Part shown: positions 25,353 through 34,598 of the stretch, piece by piece
Layout: each line of letters starts with the position of its first letter
Numbering within the stretch: the stretch's first letter is position 1
Origin: an uncultured Bacteroidales bacterium
Lineage (GTDB): Bacteria; Bacteroidota; Bacteroidia; Bacteroidales; UBA932
NCBI GenBank assembly: GCA_900319405.1
Contig: ONOH01000006.1
Location: 44,983-108,982 of the forward strand
Length of the DNA: 64,000 nt
Direction: 5' to 3'
Translations under genes and position numbers: made by a program
The notes under the pieces: generated by a model
What the model was told of the DNA's origin: nothing
What the model saw: the letters and a program-made list of their open reading frames with translations, nothing else
Database searches by the model: none

Positions 25353-25381
25353 CAAAGATAGGAATTATTTCCATATAACAA
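25353..25381 (-). promoter_or_regulatory. Promoter of greA
   Basis: Minus-strand TTG, 18 bases, then TATCTTTG, a good Bacteroidota match. It separates greA from the upstream symporter gene and gives a leader of about 67 bases containing the terminator-like hairpin. Confidence 0.7.
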
Positions 25382-25392
25382 GCGACTCCGAC

Positions 25393-25429
25393 AAAAAAAG
25401 AGACTTCGCCGGAATTCTTACTCTTTTTT
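25393..25429 (-). terminator. Probable terminator of the symporter transcript
   Basis: AAAAAAGAG and CTCTTTTTTT form 9-bp arms around the symporter stop codon, with an 18-base loop, and the second arm is itself a T-run. The long loop and A-T-rich arms make it weaker than a textbook terminator. Confidence 0.45.
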
Positions 25430-26800
25430 GGACTTCAATTCCTCTTCGAAGTCTTTCAGGGCCTTCAGGGCCTTGGGGAAAAGGATGATAATGGCAATGA
25501 CGGTGAGCCAGGCCATCAGTCCAACGCCAATGTCCCCCATCTTCCAGACCAGGTTGGCGTCCTTGACGGAGCCGAAGACGATGGACGCCAGCAATATCGC
25601 CTGCAGGCCGCGCACACTGACTTTTTCCCAGAGGGGAGCCCGCTTGCGGAAGAGGTACAGGATACTGGATTCGGCATAGAAATAATAGGCCAGAAGGGTG
25701 GTGAAAACGAAGAACAGCATGGCCACGGCCACAAACTCGCTGCCGAAGCCCGGAAACACCGTATCCACGGCGCTCTGCGTGAAGGCCGTGTAGTTTTCTC
25801 CCAGCGCCGGCGCATGGGAAACCACTACCGTACCATTCGCATCCATCACATTGTAGGTGCCGGAGGTGAGGATCATCAAGGCCGTGGCGGTGCACACCAG
25901 CAAGGTATCCACATAAACGGAAAACGCCTGCGCCAGGCCCTGCTGGGCCGGGTTATGGACATCGGCCGCCGCCGAAACAATGGCACCGGTACCCTGACCC
26001 GCCTCGTTGGAGAACAGGCCCCGCTTCACGCCCAGGGAGATGGTGCTGCCCAGGATGCCCCCAAACAGGGGATCCATCCCGAAAGCACTGCGGAAGATAA
26101 GGCTGAACATGGCTGGTACTTCGTGGATATGGACAGAGACCACCACCAACGACAGGAGGATGTAACCCGCCGCCATAATGGGCGTCACGAAAGCAGCCAC
26201 CTTGGCGATACGATGTACGCCGCCGATGACGACAAGGGCGGTGAGCGCTGCCAATGCAAGGCCCGTGACCAAAGGCGGGACAGAGAATGCATTACTCAGG
26301 GTGGAGGATACACCGTTGGCCTGCACGCCTGTCAGAAAGATGCCGCTGCTGAGAATGGTAATGACGGCCAGCAATACACCCGGCCAGCGCTTACCCAGTC
26401 CCTTTTCATAAAAAGTAAATGGACCGCCCCGGAAACCGCTCGAATGCGGAAACTTATAAATCTGGGCCAGGGTAGATTCCACAAAAGCAGTAGATGCACC
26501 CAGAAAAGCGACCATCCACATCCAGAACACCGCTCCGGGACCGCCGAAAGCAATGGCTGCAGCCACCCCCACGATGTTTCCGGTCCCCACGCGGCCGGAA
26601 AGGGCCAGGGAGAAGGCCTGAAAAGAGGAAATGCCATCGTCGCCCTCCTTGTTGCCGAAAAGCGTGGACACCATAAGCCTCAGCCGGCGCACCTGCAGAA
26701 AACGGGTACGGATAGAAAAGTACAATCCCGCCAGGAGTAGCAAAACCACCAGGACAGGATTCCAGACGATGTCGTTAAGCGTCGAAAAAAATTGCTCCAT
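25418..26800 (-). CDS. Alanine/amino-acid:sodium symporter (AGCS family)
   Basis: An inner-membrane secondary transporter of 460 residues with about ten or eleven helices. Family blocks are SGRVGTGNIVGVAAAIAFGG (about 70-90), then WMVAFLGASTAFVESTLAQ, and FSNEAGQGTGAIVSAAA (about 247-263). The likely substrate is alanine, glycine or a related neutral amino acid with Na+; this is family knowledge, not proven here. It starts inside the last 26 bases of ribF, so it is the last gene of the long xseA-glycogen-ribF transcript and is followed by a probable terminator. Confidence 0.92.
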   Translation of the reverse strand: MEQFFSTLNDIVWNPVLVVLLLLAGLYFSIRTRFLQVRRLRLMVSTLFGNKEGDDGISSFQAFSLALSGRVGTGNIVGVAAAIAFGGPGAVFWMWMVAFLGASTAFVESTLAQIYKFPHSSGFRGGPFTFYEKGLGKRWPGVLLAVITILSSGIFLTGVQANGVSSTLSNAFSVPPLVTGLALAALTALVVIGGVHRIAKVAAFVTPIMAAGYILLSLVVVSVHIHEVPAMFSLIFRSAFGMDPLFGGILGSTISLGVKRGLFSNEAGQGTGAIVSAAADVHNPAQQGLAQAFSVYVDTLLVCTATALMILTSGTYNVMDANGTVVVSHAPALGENYTAFTQSAVDTVFPGFGSEFVAVAMLFFVFTTLLAYYFYAESSILYLFRKRAPLWEKVSVRGLQAILLASIVFGSVKDANLVWKMGDIGVGLMAWLTVIAIIILFPKALKALKDFEEELKSKKE

Positions 26801-27752
26801 AACAGAAGTCTTTATCCTGCAATAATTGCTCCTTTAACCCATTCAGCGAAGGGAACTTACGCTCGTCCCGGATACGGCTGACAAAACGCAGGCGCAGCGG
26901 GAGGCCGTAAATATCCTCGTCAAAATCCAGGATGTGCGTTTCTATGGTCCGGGCCACACCGCCCACCGTGGGCCTGGTGCCGATGTTGCACATTCCCCGG
27001 AACACCTTCCCAAGGACCTCAGCTTCAACGGCATACACCCCATTGCAAGGCACCAGCTTGAGTGGTTCATACAATTGCATATTGGCCGTGGGAAAGCCGA
27101 TGGTGCGGCCCAGCCGGTTTCCGGCCACCACCACCCCGTACAGCCCGTACCGATAACCCAGCATCTCATTGGCCCGGTCCATTTCCCCCGCCTCCAGCGC
27201 TTTCCTAATCTTGGTGGAGGAAATGGGAGATTCTTCACTTCGTTCAGAATGACAGGGAGCCACCACCATAACAGGCAGGGGGGATAGGTAGTTTCCAGGT
27301 CCATGGCCACCCTCGGCCGTGTAAGAGGGAGGGGCCCAGCCACTGGCTGGGAGGGGTCGCGAAGCGACGGCCTGGAAACTACCTATCTCCCCTGCCGTCA
27401 ATTTATCGGCCCCGATATGGTTGTCGTAGCCCATGACTACGAGAGAGGCACCGTAACGCGCTTTGAGCATTTCCAAATACTCCTGAGCCTTCATGGCGGC
27501 AAACTCCCGCGTGAAAGGAATCACCTCCACGCGATCCGCCCCGGCCGACAGCAGACGTTCCCGTTTCTCTTCCGGCGAAGTGAGCAGGCGGAAATCCCGG
27601 GCATCATGCTGCAGAACCGTTCTGGGATGGGGCCAGAACGTGACGACAACGGCCTCCTCTCCCCTTTCCCGGGCAGAGGAGACCAATGTCTCAAGCACAT
27701 GACGGTGCCCCAGATGGACACCGTCAAAAAAACCTGTGGTCACTATGGACAT
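26775..27752 (-). CDS. ribF: Bifunctional riboflavin kinase/FAD synthetase
   Basis: Makes FMN and then FAD. I start it at the ATG giving MSIVTTGFFDGVHLGHRHVL, the usual nucleotidyltransferase motif; a longer frame only adds 15 residues translated from a repeat. The N-terminal adenylyltransferase half includes GYDNHIGADKL and SSTKIRKALEAGEM. The C-terminal flavokinase half has GNRLGRTIGFPTANMQL and NIGTRPTVGG. Between GADKLTAGEI and PISSTKIR lie about 50 residues that relatives lack. They come from a 123-bp inverted-repeat element (27274-27396) and a SERSEES copy, both in frame, so the protein is about 325 residues. Confidence 0.94.
   Translation of the reverse strand: MSIVTTGFFDGVHLGHRHVLETLVSSARERGEEAVVVTFWPHPRTVLQHDARDFRLLTSPEEKRERLLSAGADRVEVIPFTREFAAMKAQEYLEMLKARYGASLVVMGYDNHIGADKLTAGEIGSFQAVASRPLPASGWAPPSYTAEGGHGPGNYLSPLPVMVVAPCHSERSEESPISSTKIRKALEAGEMDRANEMLGYRYGLYGVVVAGNRLGRTIGFPTANMQLYEPLKLVPCNGVYAVEAEVLGKVFRGMCNIGTRPTVGGVARTIETHILDFDEDIYGLPLRLRFVSRIRDERKFPSLNGLKEQLLQDKDFCYGAIFFDA
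27229..27256 (-). repeat. SERSEES-type repeat, copy 5 (in frame inside ribF)
   Basis: A consensus copy read as CHSERSEES just before PISSTKIR of RibF. Its plus-strand sequence equals copy 6 over the whole unit, so the two were probably acquired or homogenised recently. Confidence 0.85.
27274..27396. mobile_element. 123-bp inverted-repeat (MITE-like) element inside ribF
   Basis: The ends are 26-bp inverted repeats matching at 25 positions: GGCAGGGGGGATAGGTAG... at 27274-27299 and its complement at 27371-27396. Inside are two smaller palindromes, CCCAGCC-ACT-GGCTGGG and TCGC-GAA-GCGA. The length is a multiple of three, and the element is open in the ribF frame (encoding GSFQAVASRPLPASG and so on). 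It has no transposase and I see no clear target duplication. It is a short non-autonomous element or a structured repeat. Confidence 0.75.
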
Positions 27753-27753
27753 A

Positions 27754-27781
27754 GATTCTTCACTTCGTTCAGAATGACAGG
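27754..27781 (-). repeat. SERSEES-type repeat, copy 6 (abutting the ribF start)
   Basis: A consensus copy filling most of the 48-base gap before ribF. On the coding strand it ends GTGAAGAATC, then one T, then the ribF ATG, so the GAAGAA stretch occupies the place of a ribosome binding site. Confidence 0.85.
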
Positions 27782-27800
27782 ATGCACATAATGACAACGT

Positions 27801-30800
27801 TTATAGCCACTTCACGCATTCAAAAGCCTGACGGTGCGGCAAGAGAGGATGCTTTGCGAACACGCGGGCACCCACCTGATAGGCACCGGTCTTCTCCGGT
27901 ACCACATCCACGCTGTACCGGGCGATGCCGTCCTTGAACTCGCAGACCTTGCCCTCCTGCACATCCACGATATGCAGTTTTCCATGGGCATCGGCCTGGG
28001 CAAAAATCACTTCCACACCCACTTCCTCCGGGGAGAGGGAACCCAGCTGGAGCTCCAGTTCCGCATGGTAGGGCTTGGATTGGGAAATGTCGTAAGTGGT
28101 TGCCGCCTGGCTACGGCCCTTCTGGACCACATTCTCCCACTCACGGCGAACATGGCTCTTCCACTGGGCCAGTTCGCGGGCCTGGGCAAAGTCGTCGGCC
28201 TTAACCTCTCCGGCCTTCTGCGCCTGCGGAACATAGTACTGGTTCATATAATCCGTGAGCATCCGGTTGGTGGTGAAATTGCAGGCCACGCGGGCAATGG
28301 TATTCTTGATGTAACCCACCCATTCGTTGCTGCGGCCGGTAGTGCGGTCCACGTTGTAATAGGCGGGAACGATGTCGTTCTCCAGGATCTGATAAATGGT
28401 GGCGGCATCCAGCTCGTTCTGGAAATTGTCGTCTTCGTAAGCCTGTTCGATGGGAAGGGCCCAGCCGGCGCCTTCCTTGTAGCCTTCCACCCACCAGCCG
28501 TCCAGCACGGAGAAGTGCATCGTACCGTTCATCGCAGCCTTTTCTCCGGACGTGCCGGAAGCCTCCTGCGGACGGGTGGGGTTGTTCATCCAGACATCCA
28601 CGCCCTGGACCATCCGCTTGGCCAGGGTGATGTCGTAACCGGGAATGAATACGATCTTGCCGATGAAGCGCGGATCCTTGGAGATGTCCACGATGTGCTT
28701 GATCAGGTCCTGGCCGGCCTTGTCGGCAGGATGGGCCTTGCCCGCAAAGAGGAACTGGACAGGATGGGTGGGATTGTTCACAATCTTGTCCAGGCGGTCC
28801 AGGTCGCGGAACAGGAGCGTGGCACGCTTGTATGTAGCGAAACGGCGGGCAAAGCCGATGGTGAGGACATCGTCCCGGAGGTTGTCCAGGATGGTCACCA
28901 GTTCGGCGGGGCTGTAGTGGTTGGAGCAGGTCTTATCCTGCAGGCGCTCGCGCAAGAAGTCAATGAGCTTGGTCTTGAGGGCCTTCTTTACCTTCCAGAC
29001 GTCTCCGTCATAAATTTCATAGATGCCCTCGAAACAGCGCTTGTCGTAATGATGGGTGGCAAACTCGGGGCCGAAGGCCTGGGCGTGGACAGGCTTCCAT
29101 TCGGGGGCGCACCAGGTAGGATAGTGCACGCCGTTGGTCACATAGCTCACGAAGAGCTCTTCCGGAAGATAACCGGGATACATATGGGAGAAAATATCCT
29201 GGGACACCTTTCCGTGCAGCATGGAAACGCCGTTCACGTTCTGCGAGATGTTGGCAGCCAGGTTGCTCATGGAGAACTTCTCGTGCACATCCAGCGGATT
29301 GTCCTTTCCCAGGGACATCAGGGTTTCCCAGTCCACTTTCAGGCGCTGCGGATAATGGCCGATATACTGGCGCAGCATTCCCTCCTCGAAGGCGTCGTGA
29401 CCGGCCGGGACCGGCGTATGGGTGGTGAACAGCGAACTGGCGCGCACCACTTCCAGGGCCTCGGAGAAATCCAGGTTGTCCTTCTCGATATACTCGCGAA
29501 GACGCTCCAGGCCGATGAAGGCGGCGTGCCCTTCGTTGCAATGGTACACCTGCGGATCCAGGCCCAGCTTGCGGAGGGCCCTGATGCCGCCCACACCCAG
29601 CAGGAGCTCCTGCTTGAGGCGGTTCTCCCAGCTGCCGCCGTAGAGGTGATAGGTCACCTCGCGGTCCTCCTGGATATTGGCCTCATAGTCGGCGTCCATC
29701 AGGTACAGGTCTGTACGGCCCACTTCCACCTTCCACAGGCGGGCGGTGATGTTGCGGCCGGGGAAGGCCACGGAGGTGGTCACCCAGTTGCCGTCCTTAT
29801 CCATGACCGGAACGGCAGGAATCCGGGTAAAGTCCTGGGCGTCGTAATTGGCCACCTGGTACCCCTGTGCCGAAAGCACCTGGTTGAAATAGCCGTAGCG
29901 GTACAGCAGGCCCACGGCCACCAGGTTCACGTTCATGTCGGACGTTTCCTTCAGATAGTCTCCGGCCAGGATACCCAGGCCGCCGGAATAAATCTTCAGG
30001 GAAGTATCCAGGCCGTATTCCATACAGAAATATGCGATGGAGGGGTCTTTGCGCTGCTCCTTGGCGGCCATATATTCGTCAAATTCATCCAGCACCTTTT
30101 TCATCCGAGCCAGGAAATCCGCATCCTCGGACAGTTGCTGGAAACGCTTGATGCTCACGGTGTCCAGCACCACCAGCGGATTGTGGCTGCTCTTATGCCA
30201 CACCTCGGGATCGATGGAGCGGAAGAGGTCCTTGGCGTTCTCGTTCCAGCACCACCAGAGGTTTTTGGAGAGTTTTTCCAGCGGGGAGAGTTTCTCCGGA
30301 AGGTGACGCGTCACCAGGATGCTTCTCCAGCTGGGGTTTGTTACGTCGGTCTTGAAATACTGCATAGTTTTGTCCTTCTTCGTTTTATAGGAGGCGGCAT
30401 GCTCCTGCACCTTGTGCAGGGCCAGGGAATAGGCCTCCCGGTAATACACTATTTGATGCTCCCAAAGGGCTATCTGGGCCACCTTGCGGGCATTCTCACG
30501 ATATTTTTTCCGGTCCTTCTTATCCAGACCGGCCATTTCACGAAGGCGCTTCACAACGCCTTCCACTACTTGCTGATAATTGTCGTCGTCCCTTTCCACC
30601 ACCGCAATGCCCGGATGCTCACCCTTGTAATGGGAAAGCACCCACTTGCCGAAACCGGCCAGCGTGGTGGTGAGGGTGGGAACACGGAAAGCCACCGCTT
30701 CCAGCGGGGTATAGCCCCAGGGCTCGTAGTACGAGGGGAAAAGGGCCAGGTCCATCCCGCAGAGCAGGGTGTAATAAGGCAGGTTGAAAATGCCGTCGTC

Positions 30801-32039
30801 ACCATTGAGGTAACAGGGAATAAAGTACACCTTCACCCGGTCTCCGGCAGCATTGGTCAGCCCCACCTCGCGCAGGCGACGCGTAATGGTGTCGTATTCG
30901 GCATGCTGCAGGTAATGTGAAACCTGGGTCTGACAAGGGGCCTCCCCTCCTTCTCCCGCCAGCCTGGCCTGCACCCGGCGGTCGGGGCCGTGGTGGCCGG
31001 AAGGAATCATAATGAAGGCCTGGATGCTGCGTCCCTCATAAGCGGAGCGCCGAAGGCTGTCCAGGGCGTCGATGAACACGTCAATACCCTTGTTCCGGTA
31101 CTCGTAGCGTCCGCCGATGCACACAAAAAGGGCGTCGGCAGGCACCTCCTCCCCGCTCATTGCGGCGGCCACCTGCACGAGGCGCTCGCGAGCCTCGTCG
31201 TGAAGCTTCCCGTACTCCGCATCCGTAGCCGGGGTGAAACTGTTGTCAAAACCGTTGGGCGTTACCACATCCACCGGCCTCAGGAAACGGGCGCACTCTG
31301 CGGCGGTGATATCGCTCACGGTGGTGAACACATCGGCATGTACGGCCGATGTCTTTTCCAGCGAGTAGATGGCCTTCACATTGTACCGCGCAGCCATTTC
31401 GTCTCCGTCGTACCCGTCCATCCCGCTGTAGAGCGGGAGGTTGTTCCCGGCCAGGCAGCGACCCATCATCGTGGCGTGCGTGGTGAAGGCAGTGGCAACG
31501 GGAATCCGGGACTTCTTGAGGTAGAGCACACCGGCGCCCGTCTGCCACTCGTGGAACTGGGCCACCACTTTCTCTCCCCCTTTGAGGTTGTAGTTCCAGA
31601 AGCTCTCTATCACCTTACCGGCCACATAGCCGAAAACGGCCGATTCCTTGTAGTCCCAGTTGCCGGAAATGGAGTCCACTCCCCAGTCGGTCCAGAGCTC
31701 TCCCAGGATTTCGTCGGCCGCCGGCAGATGCTGCTTGTAATCTACCAGGATGGCCAGCGGCCTGCCGGGGATGTTCCAACGGCCCACACGGAAACGGAGT
31801 CCTTCCGCCTGCGCCTGGGCCCTCCAGGAACGGTACAGCGTAGGATCTTCCAGGAAATCAGGGTTGTCAGCCCGGTGCATCCACACGTCCGGTCCCACGA
31901 AAATATGACGCCTGCCCATCTGGGCACTCAGGTGCAACGCCTTGGTGGCGACAACCGTATAGATGCCGCCCACCTTGTTGCACACTTCCCAACTTACCTC
32001 GAACAGATAGTCGGGCTGCAGCAGTTCTTTCTTAGCCAT
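27801..32039 (-). CDS. Glycogen synthase (GT3-like)/alpha-glucan phosphorylase fusion
   Basis: A 1,412-residue fusion. Residues 1 to about 555 form a GT3-type glycogen synthase (FEVSWEVCNKVGGIYTVVATK, then YYEPWGYTPLEAVAF near 440). After a basic linker, residues from about 570 (MQYFKTDVTNPSW) form an alpha-glucan phosphorylase of the short GlgP type. Its lysine for pyridoxal phosphate should be in GTSGEKAAMNGTMHFSVLDG (about 1190). One polypeptide can thus extend and shorten the same polymer. I recall this fusion from other Bacteroidota. It starts directly after the GH57 gene and lies in the glycogen operon. Large open frames on the other strand are shadows. Confidence 0.93.
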   Translation of the reverse strand: MAKKELLQPDYLFEVSWEVCNKVGGIYTVVATKALHLSAQMGRRHIFVGPDVWMHRADNPDFLEDPTLYRSWRAQAQAEGLRFRVGRWNIPGRPLAILVDYKQHLPAADEILGELWTDWGVDSISGNWDYKESAVFGYVAGKVIESFWNYNLKGGEKVVAQFHEWQTGAGVLYLKKSRIPVATAFTTHATMMGRCLAGNNLPLYSGMDGYDGDEMAARYNVKAIYSLEKTSAVHADVFTTVSDITAAECARFLRPVDVVTPNGFDNSFTPATDAEYGKLHDEARERLVQVAAAMSGEEVPADALFVCIGGRYEYRNKGIDVFIDALDSLRRSAYEGRSIQAFIMIPSGHHGPDRRVQARLAGEGGEAPCQTQVSHYLQHAEYDTITRRLREVGLTNAAGDRVKVYFIPCYLNGDDGIFNLPYYTLLCGMDLALFPSYYEPWGYTPLEAVAFRVPTLTTTLAGFGKWVLSHYKGEHPGIAVVERDDDNYQQVVEGVVKRLREMAGLDKKDRKKYRENARKVAQIALWEHQIVYYREAYSLALHKVQEHAASYKTKKDKTMQYFKTDVTNPSWRSILVTRHLPEKLSPLEKLSKNLWWCWNENAKDLFRSIDPEVWHKSSHNPLVVLDTVSIKRFQQLSEDADFLARMKKVLDEFDEYMAAKEQRKDPSIAYFCMEYGLDTSLKIYSGGLGILAGDYLKETSDMNVNLVAVGLLYRYGYFNQVLSAQGYQVANYDAQDFTRIPAVPVMDKDGNWVTTSVAFPGRNITARLWKVEVGRTDLYLMDADYEANIQEDREVTYHLYGGSWENRLKQELLLGVGGIRALRKLGLDPQVYHCNEGHAAFIGLERLREYIEKDNLDFSEALEVVRASSLFTTHTPVPAGHDAFEEGMLRQYIGHYPQRLKVDWETLMSLGKDNPLDVHEKFSMSNLAANISQNVNGVSMLHGKVSQDIFSHMYPGYLPEELFVSYVTNGVHYPTWCAPEWKPVHAQAFGPEFATHHYDKRCFEGIYEIYDGDVWKVKKALKTKLIDFLRERLQDKTCSNHYSPAELVTILDNLRDDVLTIGFARRFATYKRATLLFRDLDRLDKIVNNPTHPVQFLFAGKAHPADKAGQDLIKHIVDISKDPRFIGKIVFIPGYDITLAKRMVQGVDVWMNNPTRPQEASGTSGEKAAMNGTMHFSVLDGWWVEGYKEGAGWALPIEQAYEDDNFQNELDAATIYQILENDIVPAYYNVDRTTGRSNEWVGYIKNTIARVACNFTTNRMLTDYMNQYYVPQAQKAGEVKADDFAQARELAQWKSHVRREWENVVQKGRSQAATTYDISQSKPYHAELELQLGSLSPEEVGVEVIFAQADAHGKLHIVDVQEGKVCEFKDGIARYSVDVVPEKTGAYQVGARVFAKHPLLPHRQAFECVKWL

Positions 32040-33299
32040 TTATTTCTTCTTCCTCTTCGTTTTACCCAACTCCTCTACAGCCGTCTCCTTCACGTCGAGG
32101 GCCGCCCGTTTTTCATCCAGGCGGATCTGGAAGTCGGAAATGACATTCATATAGTTGATAAACGCCTCGTATGGAGTGTCGTACGGGTTGAAATATTTGT
32201 GCACTTCCCCGTCCGAGAAGAACTTGGTACACATGTAGTAGAAATGGTCGCTCTCCTGAAGGTGGCCGAAGTCCTCCCACAGCTCAGGGTCGTTCACGAT
32301 GGAGAGTTTCTCCGTCATCGCATACACCTTCTTGTAAGCCTCGCTCTGGAGTTCGTTGCCCAGCCAGGCGGTAAGGTCTCTCTCCTCATCGGCCCAGGAG
32401 ATAGGATCTTCCACAGAAAGGCCCGACACGGGCTTGATTTTCCTGGCGGCCTCCGAAGGCGTTACGAAGCCGAAGGTGCCGTCCTTGAGCACGGCGCCGG
32501 GAAGGGCTTTCATAAAGTCGAAGATGCCGCTTTCGGCGCTCTGGTGCTCTCCGAAGGTTTCGTAATCCATGAACAGGTTCACGATGTCTCCCTCTCCCAC
32601 GCTCTCCTTCATCCAGCCCACATACTTCTGGGCCGTGAGCGGATACATGTCCCAGCCCTTGTTGGAGAAACGGAAGGCGATGTCGTCGGAGAGGCTGTAG
32701 TTGCGCAGCAGGAGCTTGAGCCGGGGCTGCGTCTGGCCGGTGTAAAGGTAATTGGGACTCTGCCAGCCCATAATGTGGCGGGCTCCCTCGGTGAGCATGG
32801 TCTTGTATCCCATGTCATAGACCATCTCTCCGATGCCGTCGGAATAGATGAGCTCCGTATTGCGGAAGGCGGTGGGTTTTATGCCGAAGAGCTCCTCGAT
32901 CTTAGCGGCATGCTTGGCCACCTGGTGGCGGAACTCGGACTCGCTGGCCAGGGATGCCAGGGAGTGGTAGTACGTTTCGGCCAGGAATTCCACCTTGCCG
33001 GTATCGGCCAGGGCCTTGAAGCTGGCGATCACGTCCGGACAAAAGCGCTGGAACTGTTCCAGGGCGCTTCCGGAGATGGAATAGCAAATCTTGAACTTTC
33101 CCTTGTTCTGCCTGATGAGGTCCAGCATCAGCTGGTTCATCGGAAGATAGCACTTCTGGGCGATGCGGCGCAGGATGGTGCGGTTGGCAAAATCGTCATA
33201 GTAATGGGAATCCTTGCCGATATCGAAAAATCTGTACAGGCGGAGCCGGGTGGGTTGATGGACCTGAAAATACAGGCAGATGCTCTTTGAGGTTGCCAT
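32040..33299 (-). CDS. GH57-family alpha-glucan hydrolase/transferase
   Basis: A 419-residue cytoplasmic GH57 enzyme; no signal peptide is present. The family's motifs are visible: YFQVHQPTRLRLYRFFD (HQP), a FRNTELIYSDGIG block with the likely nucleophile Glu, and LFMDYETFGEHQS with the likely acid/base Asp. GH57 enzymes include alpha-amylases and 4-alpha-glucanotransferases, and I cannot tell which this is. It touches the fusion gene with no gap and follows the GT4 gene by 6 bases, as in the glycogen loci of related Bacteroidota. The C-terminus is Lys-rich. Confidence 0.9.
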   Translation of the reverse strand: MATSKSICLYFQVHQPTRLRLYRFFDIGKDSHYYDDFANRTILRRIAQKCYLPMNQLMLDLIRQNKGKFKICYSISGSALEQFQRFCPDVIASFKALADTGKVEFLAETYYHSLASLASESEFRHQVAKHAAKIEELFGIKPTAFRNTELIYSDGIGEMVYDMGYKTMLTEGARHIMGWQSPNYLYTGQTQPRLKLLLRNYSLSDDIAFRFSNKGWDMYPLTAQKYVGWMKESVGEGDIVNLFMDYETFGEHQSAESGIFDFMKALPGAVLKDGTFGFVTPSEAARKIKPVSGLSVEDPISWADEERDLTAWLGNELQSEAYKKVYAMTEKLSIVNDPELWEDFGHLQESDHFYYMCTKFFSDGEVHKYFNPYDTPYEAFINYMNVISDFQIRLDEKRAALDVKETAVEELGKTKRKKK

Positions 33300-33305
33300 A
33301 ATCGA

Positions 33306-34595
33306 TTATTTTACAACTGATTCATACACTTTCTTAAGTTTGGCGGTGGCGCCGTTCCATTTGAGGGCGTTCACTTCGTCATAGCCCATACGGGCGCTGT
33401 ACTCTGCCAGGGCAGGATAGCTCAGAAGGGCGTGGATATCGTCCGCCATGGCATCCACATCCCAGAAATCTATCTTGAAGGCATACTTGAGAACTTCCGC
33501 CGCACCGGACTGCTTGGAGATGATGGACGGAACACCGGTGCGCATCGCTTCCAGCGGGGAAATTCCGAAGGGCTCCGAGATGGAAGGCATAATATAGACA
33601 TCCGACAGGGCGAACATCTTCTGCACATCGGCCCCGCGGAGGAAACCGGTGAAATGGAAACGGTCGCTGATTCCCAGGCGGGCCGCGTGGCGGATGGCGC
33701 GGTTCATCATATCACCGCTTCCGGCCATCACAAAACGCACGTTCTTGGTGCGTTTGAGCACCTTGGCAGCGGCTTCGATAAAGTATTCGGGGCCTTTCTG
33801 GTAAGTGATGCGGCCCAGGAACGTGACGACGGGTTCCTTGACGCCGCGCTCCACCTTCAGGTTCTCGCGGCCGCTGAAGTCCACGGCATTGTGCACGGTG
33901 ACCACCTTGCCGGGGTCTATCCCGTAGCGTGAAATGACGATATTGCGGGTAAGGTCGCTCACGGTGATGACGCGGTCGGCCATCTCCATTCCCTTTTTCT
34001 CGATGGCGAAAACACGGGTGTCGATATTGTCCACGCTGCCGCGGTCGAAGGAAGTGGCATGCACGTGGATGACCAGCGGCTTTCCGGTGAGTTCTTTGGC
34101 GGCGATGCCGGCATAGTATGTGAGCCAGTCGTGGGCGTGGATGACATCGAACTCATCCTTTTTCTGAAGGGCGATGGTGCCGCCCACCATGGCGTAACGG
34201 GCCACTTCCTCCATCAGGTTGACGCCGTACTTGCCGGAGAACTTGTATTTCTGACCGTAGCTGATGGAAAAATCCTTCACCTGGCGCTTTTTCTCCTCTT
34301 CGACAAGCTTTCCGAACTCCTCGGGGTCTGCATAGGGAATCATATTGGAGCCGATGTGGATGAATTTCACCTTGTCCAGGTACTCTTCCACACTTTCCGA
34401 GACGGTGTCCACAGGGACATCCGAGGCGTTGATGATGGTGGTGGCGCTCTGGTCCTCGTCACCGTAGGCCGACGGCATCACGAACAGGGTTTCCACGCCG
34501 TTGTGGGCCAGGCCCTTTACAATGCCTTCGCAAGCCGTACCCAGACCGCCTGCGATATGGGGAGGGAACTCCCAGCCAAACATGAGTACTTTCAT
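33306..34595 (-). CDS. GT4-family glycosyltransferase (glycogen-synthase-like)
   Basis: A 429-residue GT-B glycosyltransferase. The N-terminus (KVLMFGWEFPPHIAGGLGTA) resembles starch and glycogen synthases. HAHDWLTYYAGIAAKELTG is the acceptor-side signature, and the C-terminal domain has VVTFLGRITYQKGPEYFIEA and the E-x7-E element ISEPFGISPLEAMRTG. Given its place between the debranching enzyme and the GH57 gene (3- and 6-base gaps), it probably works on glycogen or maltooligosaccharides. Donor sugar is unknown. Confidence 0.9.
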   Translation of the reverse strand: MKVLMFGWEFPPHIAGGLGTACEGIVKGLAHNGVETLFVMPSAYGDEDQSATTIINASDVPVDTVSESVEEYLDKVKFIHIGSNMIPYADPEEFGKLVEEEKKRQVKDFSISYGQKYKFSGKYGVNLMEEVARYAMVGGTIALQKKDEFDVIHAHDWLTYYAGIAAKELTGKPLVIHVHATSFDRGSVDNIDTRVFAIEKKGMEMADRVITVSDLTRNIVISRYGIDPGKVVTVHNAVDFSGRENLKVERGVKEPVVTFLGRITYQKGPEYFIEAAAKVLKRTKNVRFVMAGSGDMMNRAIRHAARLGISDRFHFTGFLRGADVQKMFALSDVYIMPSISEPFGISPLEAMRTGVPSIISKQSGAAEVLKYAFKIDFWDVDAMADDIHALLSYPALAEYSARMGYDEVNALKWNGATAKLKKVYESVVK

Positions 34596-34598
34596 AGC

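Noticed and set aside
27834-30920. 1,028-codon open frame on the plus strand
   Set aside because: It lies antisense to the synthase/phosphorylase fusion, is rich in His, Val and Gly as expected for the complement of GC-biased codons, and has no recognisable domain.
30990-33290. 766-codon open frame on the plus strand
   Set aside because: Antisense to the fusion and GH57 genes, spanning their junction, with no domain. Both genes on the other strand are well supported.
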